DNA from: Deltaproteobacteria bacterium
GTDB lineage: Bacteria > Myxococcota_A > UBA796 > UBA2385
DNA length: 64,000 nt
Direction: 5' to 3'
Assembly: GCA_016792625.1 (NCBI GenBank)
Contig: JAEUKK010000082.1
Location: 1 to 64,000, forward strand
Shown in pieces: positions 34,958-43,096 of the stretch; position 1 is the stretch's first letter; every line of letters starts with the position of its first letter. The notes beneath the pieces are model-generated. The model saw only the letters and a program-made list of their open reading frames with translations. It ran no database searches and had not been told where the DNA came from. A program made the position numbers and the translations under genes.

Positions 34958-35256
34958 CGACGATGGGCCGCGGGGAGAGCGGGGCGGGGACAGGTCGGAG
35001 CGTGCCCGAAGAGGCGCGCCGCCGGGGCGACCGGCTTCCGCTTTGACCGGAACAGGTCAGCGCGCAGCCGCACCAGCCCGCCGCGCGGCACGGCGCGCGC
35101 CCGGAAGCGGACACAAATCGTCCGCCAGTGCAGGCGACGGACCGCGCCCACCGCGTTAACCGGCGCAGGTCCGGGGCGCGCCTGCCCCCCGCCCTCCGCC
35201 GCGCGCGCCGACGCCCCGCGGCCCTCTCAACGCCCGCCCTCGGGCCCTGGTGAGCC
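34958..35256. promoter_or_regulatory. Divergent intergenic region before aspS, with a TGACC-N6-GGTCA dyad
   Basis: 299 bases between the minus-strand LRV gene and aspS. The only clear signal is the dyad TGACC (35044-35048) and GGTCA (35055-35059), overlapping a TTGACC that could be a -35 element for aspS, though no good -10 follows at 17 bases. Otherwise I see only GC-rich sequence. Confidence 0.3.
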
Positions 35257-37056
35257 ATGAGCGCCCTCCTCCCCCGCACGCACCACTGTGGCGAGCTCCG
35301 CGCCGCGCACGCTGACCAGACGGTCGCCCTCCAGGGCTGGGCCCACCTCGTCCGCGACAACGGCGGCGTGATCTTCGTGGTCCTGCGTGACAAGAGCGGC
35401 ACCGTGCAGGTCACCGTCGATGAGCGCGCCGCCGCCGAGGTGTGGGAGCAGGCCCGCAAGGTCCGCCTCGAGTACGTCGTGCAGGTCCAAGGTGTGGTCG
35501 TCGAGCGCCAGCCCGGCATGGCCAACAAAGACATGGCCACCGGCGCGGTCGAGGTGCTCCCCACCGTGTTGACGGTGCTCAACGGCACCCGTCCCCTCCC
35601 CTTCGCCATCGGCGGCAAGGCGGCCGAGGCCAGCGAAGAGGTCCGGCTCAAGCACCGCTACATCGACCTGCGCCGGCCCGAGCTGCAAGAGAAGCTCTTT
35701 TTGCGCTCCCGCACGGCGCTCTCGGTGCGCAGCTTCTTGTCGGGCCGCGGCTTCACCGAGGTCGAGACGCCGGTCCTCACCAAGTCGACCCCCGAGGGCG
35801 CGCGCGACTACCTCGTGCCCAGCCGTGTCCACCCCGGTCAGTTCTATGCGCTGCCCCAGAGCCCCCAGATCTTCAAGCAGCTGTTGATGGTCGCCGGCTT
35901 TGACCGCTACTTCCAGATCGCGAAGTGTTTCCGCGACGAAGACCTGCGGGCCGACCGCCAGCCCGAATTCACCCAGATCGACATGGAGCTCAGCTTTGTC
36001 ACCAGCGACATGGTTATCGAGCTGTGCAGCGACATGATCCGCCACGTCTGGCGCGAGGCGCTCGGCCACGAGGTCGGCGACATCCAGCGCATGACCTACG
36101 CCGAGGCGATGGCCCGGTTCGGCGTCGACGCGCCCGACCTGCGTTTTGGCCTCGAGCACAGCACCCTCGACTGGTCGGGCACCAGCTTTGGCGTGGTGGG
36201 CAGCGCGCTGGCCGCCGGCGGCATCTGCAAGGTGATGGTGGTGCCCGGCGCCGCCGAGTCGACCAGCCGCAAGACCCTCGACGAGTACACCGCCTTCGTC
36301 AAGCGCTACCGGCTGGGCGGCCTGCTGTGGGGCAAGGTCAGCGGCGACCCGTCGCTGGCGGCGAGCTGGTCGGGCCCCCTGTCCAAGGTTGAGCTCGCGC
36401 TGCTCGCGCAGATCCCCGGCGTGGCCGACGGCGATCTGGTGCTGGTCGGCGCCGGCCCCAAGGCCCACGTGCACGCCGGCCTCGGCCGCCTGCGCCCGCA
36501 CATCGCCCGCCAGCGCGGGCTCGTGCCCGAGGGCGCCTTCCGCTTCTGTTGGGTGACCGACTTCCCCGCCTTTGAGTGGGATGAAGACAACGGCCGGTGG
36601 GTGGCCATGCACCACCCCTTTACGAGCCCGGTGGCCGCGCACATCCCCTGGCTGGGCACCGAGAAGATGGGCGAGATCCTCAGCGACGCCTACGACATCG
36701 TGTGCAATGGCTACGAGATCGGCGGCGGCAGCATCCGCATCCACGACAGCGAGGTGCAGAGCAAGGTCTTCGCCGCGCTCGGCCTCAGCCCCGAAGACGC
36801 CCAGGCCAAGTTTGGCTTCCTGCTCGACGCGCTGCAGTTCGGGGCGCCGCCCCACGGCGGCCTCGCGATGGGTTTTGACCGCTGGATCATGCTGCTGGCG
36901 GGCACCGAGAACATCCGCGAGGTCATCGCTTTCCCCAAGACCACCAGCGCCCAAGACATCATGTCCGACGCGCCGAACGTGGTCGACGAGAAGCAGCTGC
37001 GCGAGCTGCACGTGGCCACGGTCGTCCCCGCTCCGCCGGCCGCCGAGCCGAGCTGA
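35257..37056 (+). CDS. aspS: Aspartyl-tRNA synthetase
   Basis: 599 residues, the length of bacterial AspRS. The N-terminal OB fold binds the anticodon (VALQGWAHLVRDNGGVIFVVLRD), then the class II core: motif 1 region, motif 2 CFRDEDLRADRQPEFTQIDME with the preceding SPQIFKQLLM, the bacterial GAD insertion domain (~290-420), and motif 3 GGLAMGFDRWIMLL. It charges tRNA-Asp, and possibly tRNA-Asn if the organism uses the transamidation route, which cannot be told here. The FtsH-like gene starts 22 bases downstream. Confidence 0.97.
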   Translation: MSALLPRTHHCGELRAAHADQTVALQGWAHLVRDNGGVIFVVLRDKSGTVQVTVDERAAAEVWEQARKVRLEYVVQVQGVVVERQPGMANKDMATGAVEVLPTVLTVLNGTRPLPFAIGGKAAEASEEVRLKHRYIDLRRPELQEKLFLRSRTALSVRSFLSGRGFTEVETPVLTKSTPEGARDYLVPSRVHPGQFYALPQSPQIFKQLLMVAGFDRYFQIAKCFRDEDLRADRQPEFTQIDMELSFVTSDMVIELCSDMIRHVWREALGHEVGDIQRMTYAEAMARFGVDAPDLRFGLEHSTLDWSGTSFGVVGSALAAGGICKVMVVPGAAESTSRKTLDEYTAFVKRYRLGGLLWGKVSGDPSLAASWSGPLSKVELALLAQIPGVADGDLVLVGAGPKAHVHAGLGRLRPHIARQRGLVPEGAFRFCWVTDFPAFEWDEDNGRWVAMHHPFTSPVAAHIPWLGTEKMGEILSDAYDIVCNGYEIGGGSIRIHDSEVQSKVFAALGLSPEDAQAKFGFLLDALQFGAPPHGGLAMGFDRWIMLLAGTENIREVIAFPKTTSAQDIMSDAPNVVDEKQLRELHVATVVPAPPAAEPS

Positions 37057-37077
37057 GCCCGCACCGCGGAGCCCCGC

Positions 37078-38634
37078 ATGTCCCCCCGCCTCCGCACCGC
37101 CTCCATCTGGGTGGCCCTGCTCCTGATGGCCGTGCTCGCCCTCTTCGTGGGGATGAGCACGCCTGACGCGCCGCAATCCGCGCCGATGGCCGCGCAAGAG
37201 CTCGGCCCAGACCAGATGGCCGAGCAGATCCGCATCGGTGAGATCGGCGTGCTGGCCATCGATGTCGACGGCGCGCTGGTCGGCTGGGGCGTCGACGGCG
37301 GCGGTCCCTACCGGGCCTCAGCGCCGCTCACCCCCGGCCTGCTGCGGGCGATGGGCGAGCGTGGCCAGCACCTCGCGCCGCTGGGCCCCGACCCGGGCGC
37401 CGACGAGGCCACTGGGGGCGACCCGCTCGGCGTGGTGATGGCTGCGCTGCTCATCGTTTTGGTGGCGCTGGTCGCGCTGGTGGTCTGGCTGCGGGCCCGC
37501 AAGCAGCAGGCGGGCGCCGGCGGGATCATGGAGATGCGCAAGACCACCGCCCGCGCCCTCGAGGAGCGCAGCCGCCTGCGCTTCGCCGACGTGGGCGGCG
37601 CCGAGCCGATCAAAGATCGCCTCGCCGACGTCATCGCCTGCCTCAAAGATCCCGAGGGCTGGGCCAAGGCGGGGGTGCGCCTGCCCCGCGGCGTCCTGCT
37701 CGAGGGCCCGCCCGGCTGCGGCAAGACGATGATGGCCCGCGCGGTGGCGGGCGAGGCGGGCGTGCCGGTCTTCGTGCTCAGCGCGAGCGAGCTGGTCGAG
37801 ATGTTCGTCGGCGTCGGCGCGAGCCGGGTGCGCGACACCTTCGAGCAGGCCCGCAAAGCCGCCCCTGCCGTGCTGTTCATTGACGAGCTGGACGCGATCG
37901 GCCGCCGCCGCGGGGCGGGCGCCACAAGCAGCGCCCACGACGAGCGGGAGCAGACGCTCAACCAGCTCTTGGTGTGCTTAGATGGGGCCGAAGCCCACAA
38001 AGGAAAACAAGGCTTCCTTGTGGTCATGGCCGCGACAAACCGAGCCGACATCCTCGATCCGGCCCTGCTGCGCCCCGGGCGCTTTGACGTGAAGCTGCGC
38101 CTGGGTCTGCCCGACCTCGCCGGCCGCCGGCAGATCCTCGCGCTGCACACCCGCGGCCGCACGCTGGGCGGCGACGTCGATCTCGACGCCCAGGCCGAGC
38201 AGACCGAGGGCATGAGCGGCGCCGAGCTCGAGCTGATGTGCGTCGAGGCCACGCTGCGCGCGGTCCGCCGGGCGGGCGGGCCGGCCCAAACGCCGCTGCT
38301 CGGGGCGGCCGACCTCGCCGCGGGGCGCCTGGCTGCTCGGTCCACCCTCACTGATTTTGACGTGCTGGACGCTGTGCTCATCGAGAGCCAGGGCCAGCTC
38401 GCCCGCCCCGCCGCGCCCCTGCAGGTCCGCCTCACCCTGGCCGACGGGGCCGAGCACCGCGGCCGCCTCCTGTGGATGGACAGCGCCTGGATCAAGCTCG
38501 AAGGCGCTGAGGGCGGCCCGGCGGTGCTGCTCCCCAAGGCCCAGCTGCGCGGCGCGGTGGCCGAGGGCCGGGTCGGTGCGGCCGACGCCGAGGCCACCCT
38601 GCGACAGCTGCCGCGCGCGGTGGGTGTGGGCTGA
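37078..38634 (+). CDS. FtsH-like membrane AAA+ ATPase lacking the M41 protease domain, with Sm-like C-terminus
   Basis: 518 residues. Two transmembrane helices (about 8-25 and 118-142) flank a periplasmic segment, as in FtsH. The AAA module has Walker A GPPGCGKT at 210-217 (Cys for the usual Thr), the pore motif MFVGVGASRVRD, Walker B VLFIDELDAIG and SRH NRADILDPALLRPGRFD. After the AAA lid no HEXXH peptidase follows; instead ~60 residues read VRLTLADGAEHRGRLLWMDSAWIKLEG and so on, compatible with an Sm/SH3-like barrel. The stop TGA overlaps the ATG of an M50 membrane protease gene (TGATG), which suggests that ATPase and protease are now separate coupled subunits. GGAG precedes the ATG. Confidence 0.85.
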   Translation: MSPRLRTASIWVALLLMAVLALFVGMSTPDAPQSAPMAAQELGPDQMAEQIRIGEIGVLAIDVDGALVGWGVDGGGPYRASAPLTPGLLRAMGERGQHLAPLGPDPGADEATGGDPLGVVMAALLIVLVALVALVVWLRARKQQAGAGGIMEMRKTTARALEERSRLRFADVGGAEPIKDRLADVIACLKDPEGWAKAGVRLPRGVLLEGPPGCGKTMMARAVAGEAGVPVFVLSASELVEMFVGVGASRVRDTFEQARKAAPAVLFIDELDAIGRRRGAGATSSAHDEREQTLNQLLVCLDGAEAHKGKQGFLVVMAATNRADILDPALLRPGRFDVKLRLGLPDLAGRRQILALHTRGRTLGGDVDLDAQAEQTEGMSGAELELMCVEATLRAVRRAGGPAQTPLLGAADLAAGRLAARSTLTDFDVLDAVLIESQGQLARPAAPLQVRLTLADGAEHRGRLLWMDSAWIKLEGAEGGPAVLLPKAQLRGAVAEGRVGAADAEATLRQLPRAVGVG

Positions 38635-39248
38635 TGTTCGACGACGAGGCAGCTTTCATCCGGTGGACCACCGGGCGCTTCGCGCTCTGGGTGGTGCTCG
38701 CGCTGTCCTTGACCGTGCACGAGTGGGCGCACGCCGCCGAGGCGCGCCGGCTCGGCGACACCACCGCCGAGGGCGCGGGCCGGCTGAGCCTGAACCCGCT
38801 CGACCACCTCGATCCGCTGGGCACGGTCATCATGCCCTTCCTGGGGATCCCCTTTGGGTGGGCGCGGCCCGTCCCCATCGAGCCCCTGCGCTTCGCGGCC
38901 GGGGTGTCGATGCGCTGGGGCCTGCTTCGGGCAGCCGCGGCTGGTCCGGTCAGCAACCTCGTGCTCGCCGGCCTCGCGGGCCTCGTCTGGCTGGTCGCCG
39001 ACGGGATCGGGCCGGGCTCGCCGGTGGCCCAGCTCGCCAGCACATTTGTCCAAGTCAACGTCGGGCTCGCCGTTTTCAACCTGCTGCCCGTGCCACCCCT
39101 CGACGGCAGCCGGGTGGTCGCCGGGCTGCTGCCCGAGCCCTGGGCCGGTCGTTATGCGCGCCTAGGCACCCTCGGCTCGATCATCGGGATCTTCGTGATC
39201 GCCCTGCTGCTGCTCAGCTTCGGCGAGCTGCTGCGCCCGGGGGGCTAA
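38634..39248 (+). CDS. M50 (site-2-protease-like) membrane metallopeptidase
   Basis: 204 residues with four or so hydrophobic segments. The first helix carries the zinc site H29-E30-W-A-H33, and a later one has NLLPVPPLDGSRV, the N-x-x-P-x-x-P-L-D-G motif supplying the Asp ligand. This is the compact M50B type without PDZ or CBS domains. It should cleave substrates within the membrane or process small membrane proteins. Its ATG overlaps the stop of the FtsH-like ATPase, so the products are likely made in fixed ratio. Confidence 0.9.
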   Translation: MFDDEAAFIRWTTGRFALWVVLALSLTVHEWAHAAEARRLGDTTAEGAGRLSLNPLDHLDPLGTVIMPFLGIPFGWARPVPIEPLRFAAGVSMRWGLLRAAAAGPVSNLVLAGLAGLVWLVADGIGPGSPVAQLASTFVQVNVGLAVFNLLPVPPLDGSRVVAGLLPEPWAGRYARLGTLGSIIGIFVIALLLLSFGELLRPGG

Positions 39249-39255
39249 GCGAGGC

Positions 39256-39310
39256 CGGCCCACCCTCACTTCGGCGGGTGGCACTTCGGCGGGTGGAGGG
39301 TCGCGGGCCG
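39256..39310. terminator. Bidirectional hairpin between M50 and map, containing a 15-bp tandem duplication
   Basis: CGGCCC (39256-39261) and CCCTC (39263-39267) pair with GAGGG (39296-39300) and GGGCCG (39305-39310). The loop holds two perfect tandem copies of CACTTCGGCGGGTGG (39267-39281, 39282-39296). The position between convergent genes fits termination for both. Confidence 0.5.
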
Positions 39311-39314
39311 TACC

Positions 39315-40148
39315 TCAGGGCGCCGGCGTGAAGCAGGACAGCGGGCCGAGGCGGGCGCCGGCGGCGTCCTCGGACCAGCGCAGGGCCCGCGGCCGCGCGG
39401 TGAGCACCTCGCAGCCGGTCTCGGTCACCACGATGGTGTGCTCAAACTGGGCGGAGAGCGTGCGGTCGCTGGTGACCACGGTCCACTTGTCGGCGAGCAC
39501 ATCGACCTGGTAGCCGCCCAAGTTGATCATCGGCTCGATGGTAAAACACATGCCCGCCTTGAGCTTCGGGCTCGGGCCCAGCCGGCCGTAGTGGAGCACC
39601 GAGGGCTCGTCGTGGAAGACCCGGTGGATGCCGTGGCCGGTGTAGTCGCGCACCACCGAGCAGCCCTTGCCCTCGGCGTAGGCCTGAATGGCGTGGCCGA
39701 TGTCATTGAGGCGCGCGCCCGGCCGGACCGCCGCGATGCCGAGCTCGAGCGACCAGCGCGCGACCTCGGTGACATGGCGGCCCATGGGCGAGACGCCGCC
39801 GATGTAGAAGGTGGCGCTGGTGTCGCCAAAGAAGCCGTTCTTCGCCGGGAAGATGCTGGTGACGTCGATGTTGACGATGTCGCCGTCGCGCAGCTTGGTC
39901 TTGTCGGGGATGCCGTGGCAGACGACCTCGTTGATGCTCGTGCACACGCTCTTGGGGAAGCCCCGGTAGCCGAGGGTCGCCGGCGTGCAGCCCGAGGCGA
40001 TGGTGTGCTTGTGCACGAGATCGTCGATGTCCTGGGTCGTCATGCCGACCTCGAGGTGATCAGCGACGTGCAGCAGCGTCTCGGCCGCGAGCCTGCCCAC
40101 GACCCGCATGCCGTCGATCTCGGCCGGGGTCAAAATCTTGATCGCCAT
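39315..40148 (-). CDS. map: Methionine aminopeptidase, type I
   Basis: 277 residues. Removes the initiator Met from new proteins. The five metal ligands of the pita-bread fold are visible: Asp in NIDVTS, Asp in GDTSATF, His in GHGIHR, Glu in TIEPM and Glu in QFEHT. No insertion typical of type II is present. The C-terminus has a ~25-residue extension past the usual end (ARPRALRWSEDAAGARLG). ATG preceded by GGGAG. Confidence 0.96.
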   Translation of the reverse strand: MAIKILTPAEIDGMRVVGRLAAETLLHVADHLEVGMTTQDIDDLVHKHTIASGCTPATLGYRGFPKSVCTSINEVVCHGIPDKTKLRDGDIVNIDVTSIFPAKNGFFGDTSATFYIGGVSPMGRHVTEVARWSLELGIAAVRPGARLNDIGHAIQAYAEGKGCSVVRDYTGHGIHRVFHDEPSVLHYGRLGPSPKLKAGMCFTIEPMINLGGYQVDVLADKWTVVTSDRTLSAQFEHTIVVTETGCEVLTARPRALRWSEDAAGARLGPLSCFTPAP

Positions 40149-40261
40149 CGGATGGCTCCCTCACGCAGGCCGCAGCAGGCCGCCAGCGCCGCTCCGCGCG
40201 CGCGCCCCCGGACCAGACCCCTCCGCCCCTATAAGCAGCCCGGCCACGGAGCAAGAAACGC

Positions 40262-40276
40262 GGTCAAGGATTGACC
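40262..40276. promoter_or_regulatory. Palindrome CGGTCAA-GGA-TTGACCG in the map/aconitase divergent region
   Basis: Perfect 7-bp inverted repeat with a 3-base spacer in the 213-base divergent region. Each arm also contains TTGACC, a possible -35 hexamer on its own strand. CCTATA at 40228-40233 could contribute a minus-strand -10 (TATAGG) for map but spacing is poor. An operator role is a guess. Confidence 0.35.
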
Positions 40277-40361
40277 GGAAACGACGCAGGCAAGGGGGGC
40301 CGAGGCGGGTCGGGGCGGTTAAGGCCCCCCCAACGCGCCCCGCGCCCACCTTGAGGGACCC

Positions 40362-42326
40362 ATGAAGCTCACCGGCCGCATCCTCACGCTGACCGCCGAT
40401 CCCGCCGCCCTCCGCGCCCAGCTGGCCGGCGAGCCCCTCCCCTCGGCCCCCTGGCAGGGCCCCGAGGGCGCGCCGCCCGCGCTGCAGTACGGGGTCAACA
40501 CCGACGCGATGATCTCGGGCCAAGCGTGCACGCTGGGCTACACCGGCGAGATCTTGGGCCCCTGGTTCCTCGAGAACTTCCTTGAGGTGGTGAACAAAGA
40601 TGAGGTCCGCAGCGGCGGCTTCCAGGTCATCGTCGGCGGCGACGCCTATGGCTCGGGCAGCAGCCGCGAGGTCGCCGTGGTCGCCCACCAGGGCGCGGGC
40701 ATCCAGCTGGTCGTGGCGCGCAGCTTTCAGCGCATCTTCCAAGAGAACATGGTCTACGGCGGCATGCCGTTCACCACCGACTTTGGTGTGCTCGACCGCC
40801 TGACCGCCGGCGAAGAGGTCGACCTCGCCGGCCTGGTCGCCGAGCTCCCCCCCTTCTTCCGCCAGGTGGCCGAGGCGGGCGGCCTGCTCCACTACGGCCA
40901 GCGGTGGATCGCCGGCGCCCTCGACCCCTGGTACGACACCGCCACCCCGGCCCGGCCCTTGAACGTGGTCGAGAAGATCGTCGCCGCGCGGGCCTGGGCT
41001 GGTGGCCGCGGGGCCGAGGGCGCGGTTTTTGGGCTGTCGAGCGTGGCGGCGGGCGACCAGGTGCTCTGCCAGGCGGCCTTCCGCGGCATGCACGAGTACA
41101 CCGCCGGCATGTGCATGTCGTTGTACGAGCAGGCTTTTGGCAAGGCCCCCGTGCACGACCCCGACCAGGTCGCCTGTTTTGAAGACCACTTCGTGCTCAT
41201 CGACGAGCCGAGCGTGCCCGCGCCGGTCAAGCGCGCGCGCCTCGAGCCGGCCCGCCAGCTCGCCAAAGAGATGGTCGAGGCCGCTGAAGTGCACGGCCTG
41301 CGCCTACACGGGCCCGGCCGCCCGCTGCAAGCCGGCGTCTGCCACCGCATCGTGGTCGAGGAGTATGGCCGCCCCGGCGACATCATCATCTTGACCGACA
41401 GCCACACCCCGACCGCGGGCGTGCTCAACGCCTTCGCCTTCGGCGTGGGCAGCACGGCGATGAGCTTCGCGCTGCGCACCGGCCTCATCCCGGTGACCGT
41501 GCCCAAGGTGGTGCGGGTGCTGGTCTCGGGCGACGCCCAGGGCCTGCTCTCACCCAAAGACCTGATCTTGCACCTGATCGGCGACCCTTACTTCCGCGAA
41601 GAGCAGTGGCGCACCAGCCCCACCGACACCTGCGTCATCCAGCTCGGCGGCCCGGGCCTCGACCAGTGGAACGTCGACGAGCTCAGCGTGCTCACCAACA
41701 TGACCGTCGAGGGCGGCTTGATGACCGGGGTGGTCGAGCCCTGCCAGCCCCTGTGCGACTTCTTCGCGGCCCGCCGCGGCGACCCGATGGAGGACCGCAT
41801 GGTCTACCCCGACCCGGGCGCGCACTATGAGCGGGTCATCGAGATTGACCTCAAGGACGTTCCTCTCACCGTTGCGACCCCCGGCGACAGCCGCAACCGC
41901 CTGCCGCTCAGCGCCGCCGCTGAGGTGCCCGTGCACAACGTCGTGATCGCGAGCTGCACCGGGGGCTCGCTGGCCGACCTGCGCGCGGCGGCCGCGGTGC
42001 TCCGGGGCCGCAGCCTGCACCCCGGCGTGCGGGTCACGGTGACCCCCTCCTCCGCGGTGGTCGCCGCCGAGGCCGAGGCCGAGGGCCTGCTCTCCTTGTT
42101 CCGCGAGGCCGGCGCCGTGCTGAGCCCGCCGGGCTGCGGCAGCTGCATCGGCAACGGCCCGGGCGTGCCCCTGCCCGGCGAGACCACCGCCAGCACCACC
42201 AACCGCAACTTTGACCGGCGCATGGGCGCGCCCGGCCCGGTCTACTTGGTCTCTCCGGCGGTGGCGGCGGCCTCGGCGGTCACCGGTCGCCTGACCGACC
42301 CGCGCCAGCTCGCGCCGCTGGCCTGA
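40362..42326 (+). CDS. Aconitase-superfamily hydratase with the swivel domain at the N-terminus
   Basis: 654 residues. The swivel (LeuD-like) domain comes first, with GDAYGSGSSREVA near residue 88, then the three catalytic domains (LeuC-like): TDSHTPTAGVLNAFAFGVGS near 347, and the 4Fe-4S ligands as one Cys in ASCTGG (~527) and two in PPGCGSCIGNG (~587). Standard aconitase A and fused IPM isomerases have the swivel last; AcnB has it early but behind a HEAT-like domain absent here. The reaction is therefore a stereospecific dehydration/hydration of a tri- or dicarboxylate, substrate unknown (isopropylmalate, homoaconitate or citrate). GAGGGA precedes the ATG. Monocistronic. Confidence 0.85.
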   Translation: MKLTGRILTLTADPAALRAQLAGEPLPSAPWQGPEGAPPALQYGVNTDAMISGQACTLGYTGEILGPWFLENFLEVVNKDEVRSGGFQVIVGGDAYGSGSSREVAVVAHQGAGIQLVVARSFQRIFQENMVYGGMPFTTDFGVLDRLTAGEEVDLAGLVAELPPFFRQVAEAGGLLHYGQRWIAGALDPWYDTATPARPLNVVEKIVAARAWAGGRGAEGAVFGLSSVAAGDQVLCQAAFRGMHEYTAGMCMSLYEQAFGKAPVHDPDQVACFEDHFVLIDEPSVPAPVKRARLEPARQLAKEMVEAAEVHGLRLHGPGRPLQAGVCHRIVVEEYGRPGDIIILTDSHTPTAGVLNAFAFGVGSTAMSFALRTGLIPVTVPKVVRVLVSGDAQGLLSPKDLILHLIGDPYFREEQWRTSPTDTCVIQLGGPGLDQWNVDELSVLTNMTVEGGLMTGVVEPCQPLCDFFAARRGDPMEDRMVYPDPGAHYERVIEIDLKDVPLTVATPGDSRNRLPLSAAAEVPVHNVVIASCTGGSLADLRAAAAVLRGRSLHPGVRVTVTPSSAVVAAEAEAEGLLSLFREAGAVLSPPGCGSCIGNGPGVPLPGETTASTTNRNFDRRMGAPGPVYLVSPAVAAASAVTGRLTDPRQLAPLA

Positions 42327-42344
42327 GCCGGCGGGCGCTCCGCT

Positions 42345-43025
42345 TTAGGCCGGGCCCCAAGAGGTCTCGGCCGCGACCAGCGCCGCCCGCCGCTCGACCA
42401 AGCCCGGCGGCGGCGCCAGGGCCAGCCCCGCAAGAATAACGTCAAGGCGGGCCATCTCACGCCGCACCCAGCCCCGCAGGGCCGGTGGGGGCGCGGCCAG
42501 CAGCCTCGGGCCGAGCAGGGCGGCCGCGCCCGACAAGGGCGGCGCCGGGCCCTCGGCGCGGGGGCGCAGGGCGTCGGTGAAGAAGGGCCTGCCGCGCTCC
42601 TCGACGAAGCGCTGGTCGACCAGCTCCATGCCCATGCCGAGCAGCGCGGCCCGCAGCTCTTCGGGGCCCTCGTTGACCTGCACGATCACCCGCGCGGCCG
42701 CCGCCCAGACGTCCGGGGCCGCCCGCAAGATCCGCTCGGCGAGCCGCGCGCCGATGCCCGCCAGCACGATGATCTGAGCCTCCCCGGGGCGGAGCGGGGC
42801 GAGGCCGTCGCCCGCCCGCACCTCGAGCCGCGGCTCGGCGGCCGCCCGCACCCGAAGTTGGGCCACGGGCCCGGGGTGGAGATCGACGGCGATCACCCGC
42901 GGGGCCCGCCCCATGCGGAGCAGGGCCAGCGGCAGCAGGCCGTGATCGCTGCCGATGTCGGCCACCACGGCGCCCTCGGGGCACAGCGCGGCGACGTCAG
43001 CGAGGCGGGCGCTCAGGGCGGGCAT
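42345..43025 (-). CDS. trmK: tRNA (adenine-22-N1)-methyltransferase, TrmK-like
   Basis: 226 residues. The TrmK/YqfN/SP1610 family shows DIGSDHGLLPLALL (SAM motif I variant), RAGDGLAPLRPGEAQIIVLAGIGARLAERIL and NEGPEELRAALLGMGMELVDQRFVEERGRPF. These match the family signatures (ADIGTDHAYLP, VIAGMGG, P.....R..L). It would methylate A22 in tRNA-Ser/Tyr. Most characterised members are from Gram-positives. No ribosome site stands out; the upstream lipoprotein gene lies 71 bases away on the same strand. Confidence 0.8.
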   Translation of the reverse strand: MPALSARLADVAALCPEGAVVADIGSDHGLLPLALLRMGRAPRVIAVDLHPGPVAQLRVRAAAEPRLEVRAGDGLAPLRPGEAQIIVLAGIGARLAERILRAAPDVWAAAARVIVQVNEGPEELRAALLGMGMELVDQRFVEERGRPFFTDALRPRAEGPAPPLSGAAALLGPRLLAAPPPALRGWVRREMARLDVILAGLALAPPPGLVERRAALVAAETSWGPA

Positions 43026-43096
43026 GGCCGCGGGCTAATCCGGGGGTCATCGGCGGGCAGCGCGCGCCGCCGCCCACGCCCGGGGCGGAGCGCGGC

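Noticed and set aside
32354-35260. Plus-strand open frame of ~970 codons opposite the LRV gene, with RIHSRGI-like repeats.
   Set aside because: The minus strand carries Cys-pair ribbons and LRV-type repeats; the plus-strand repeats merely mirror the 15-bp DNA repeats.
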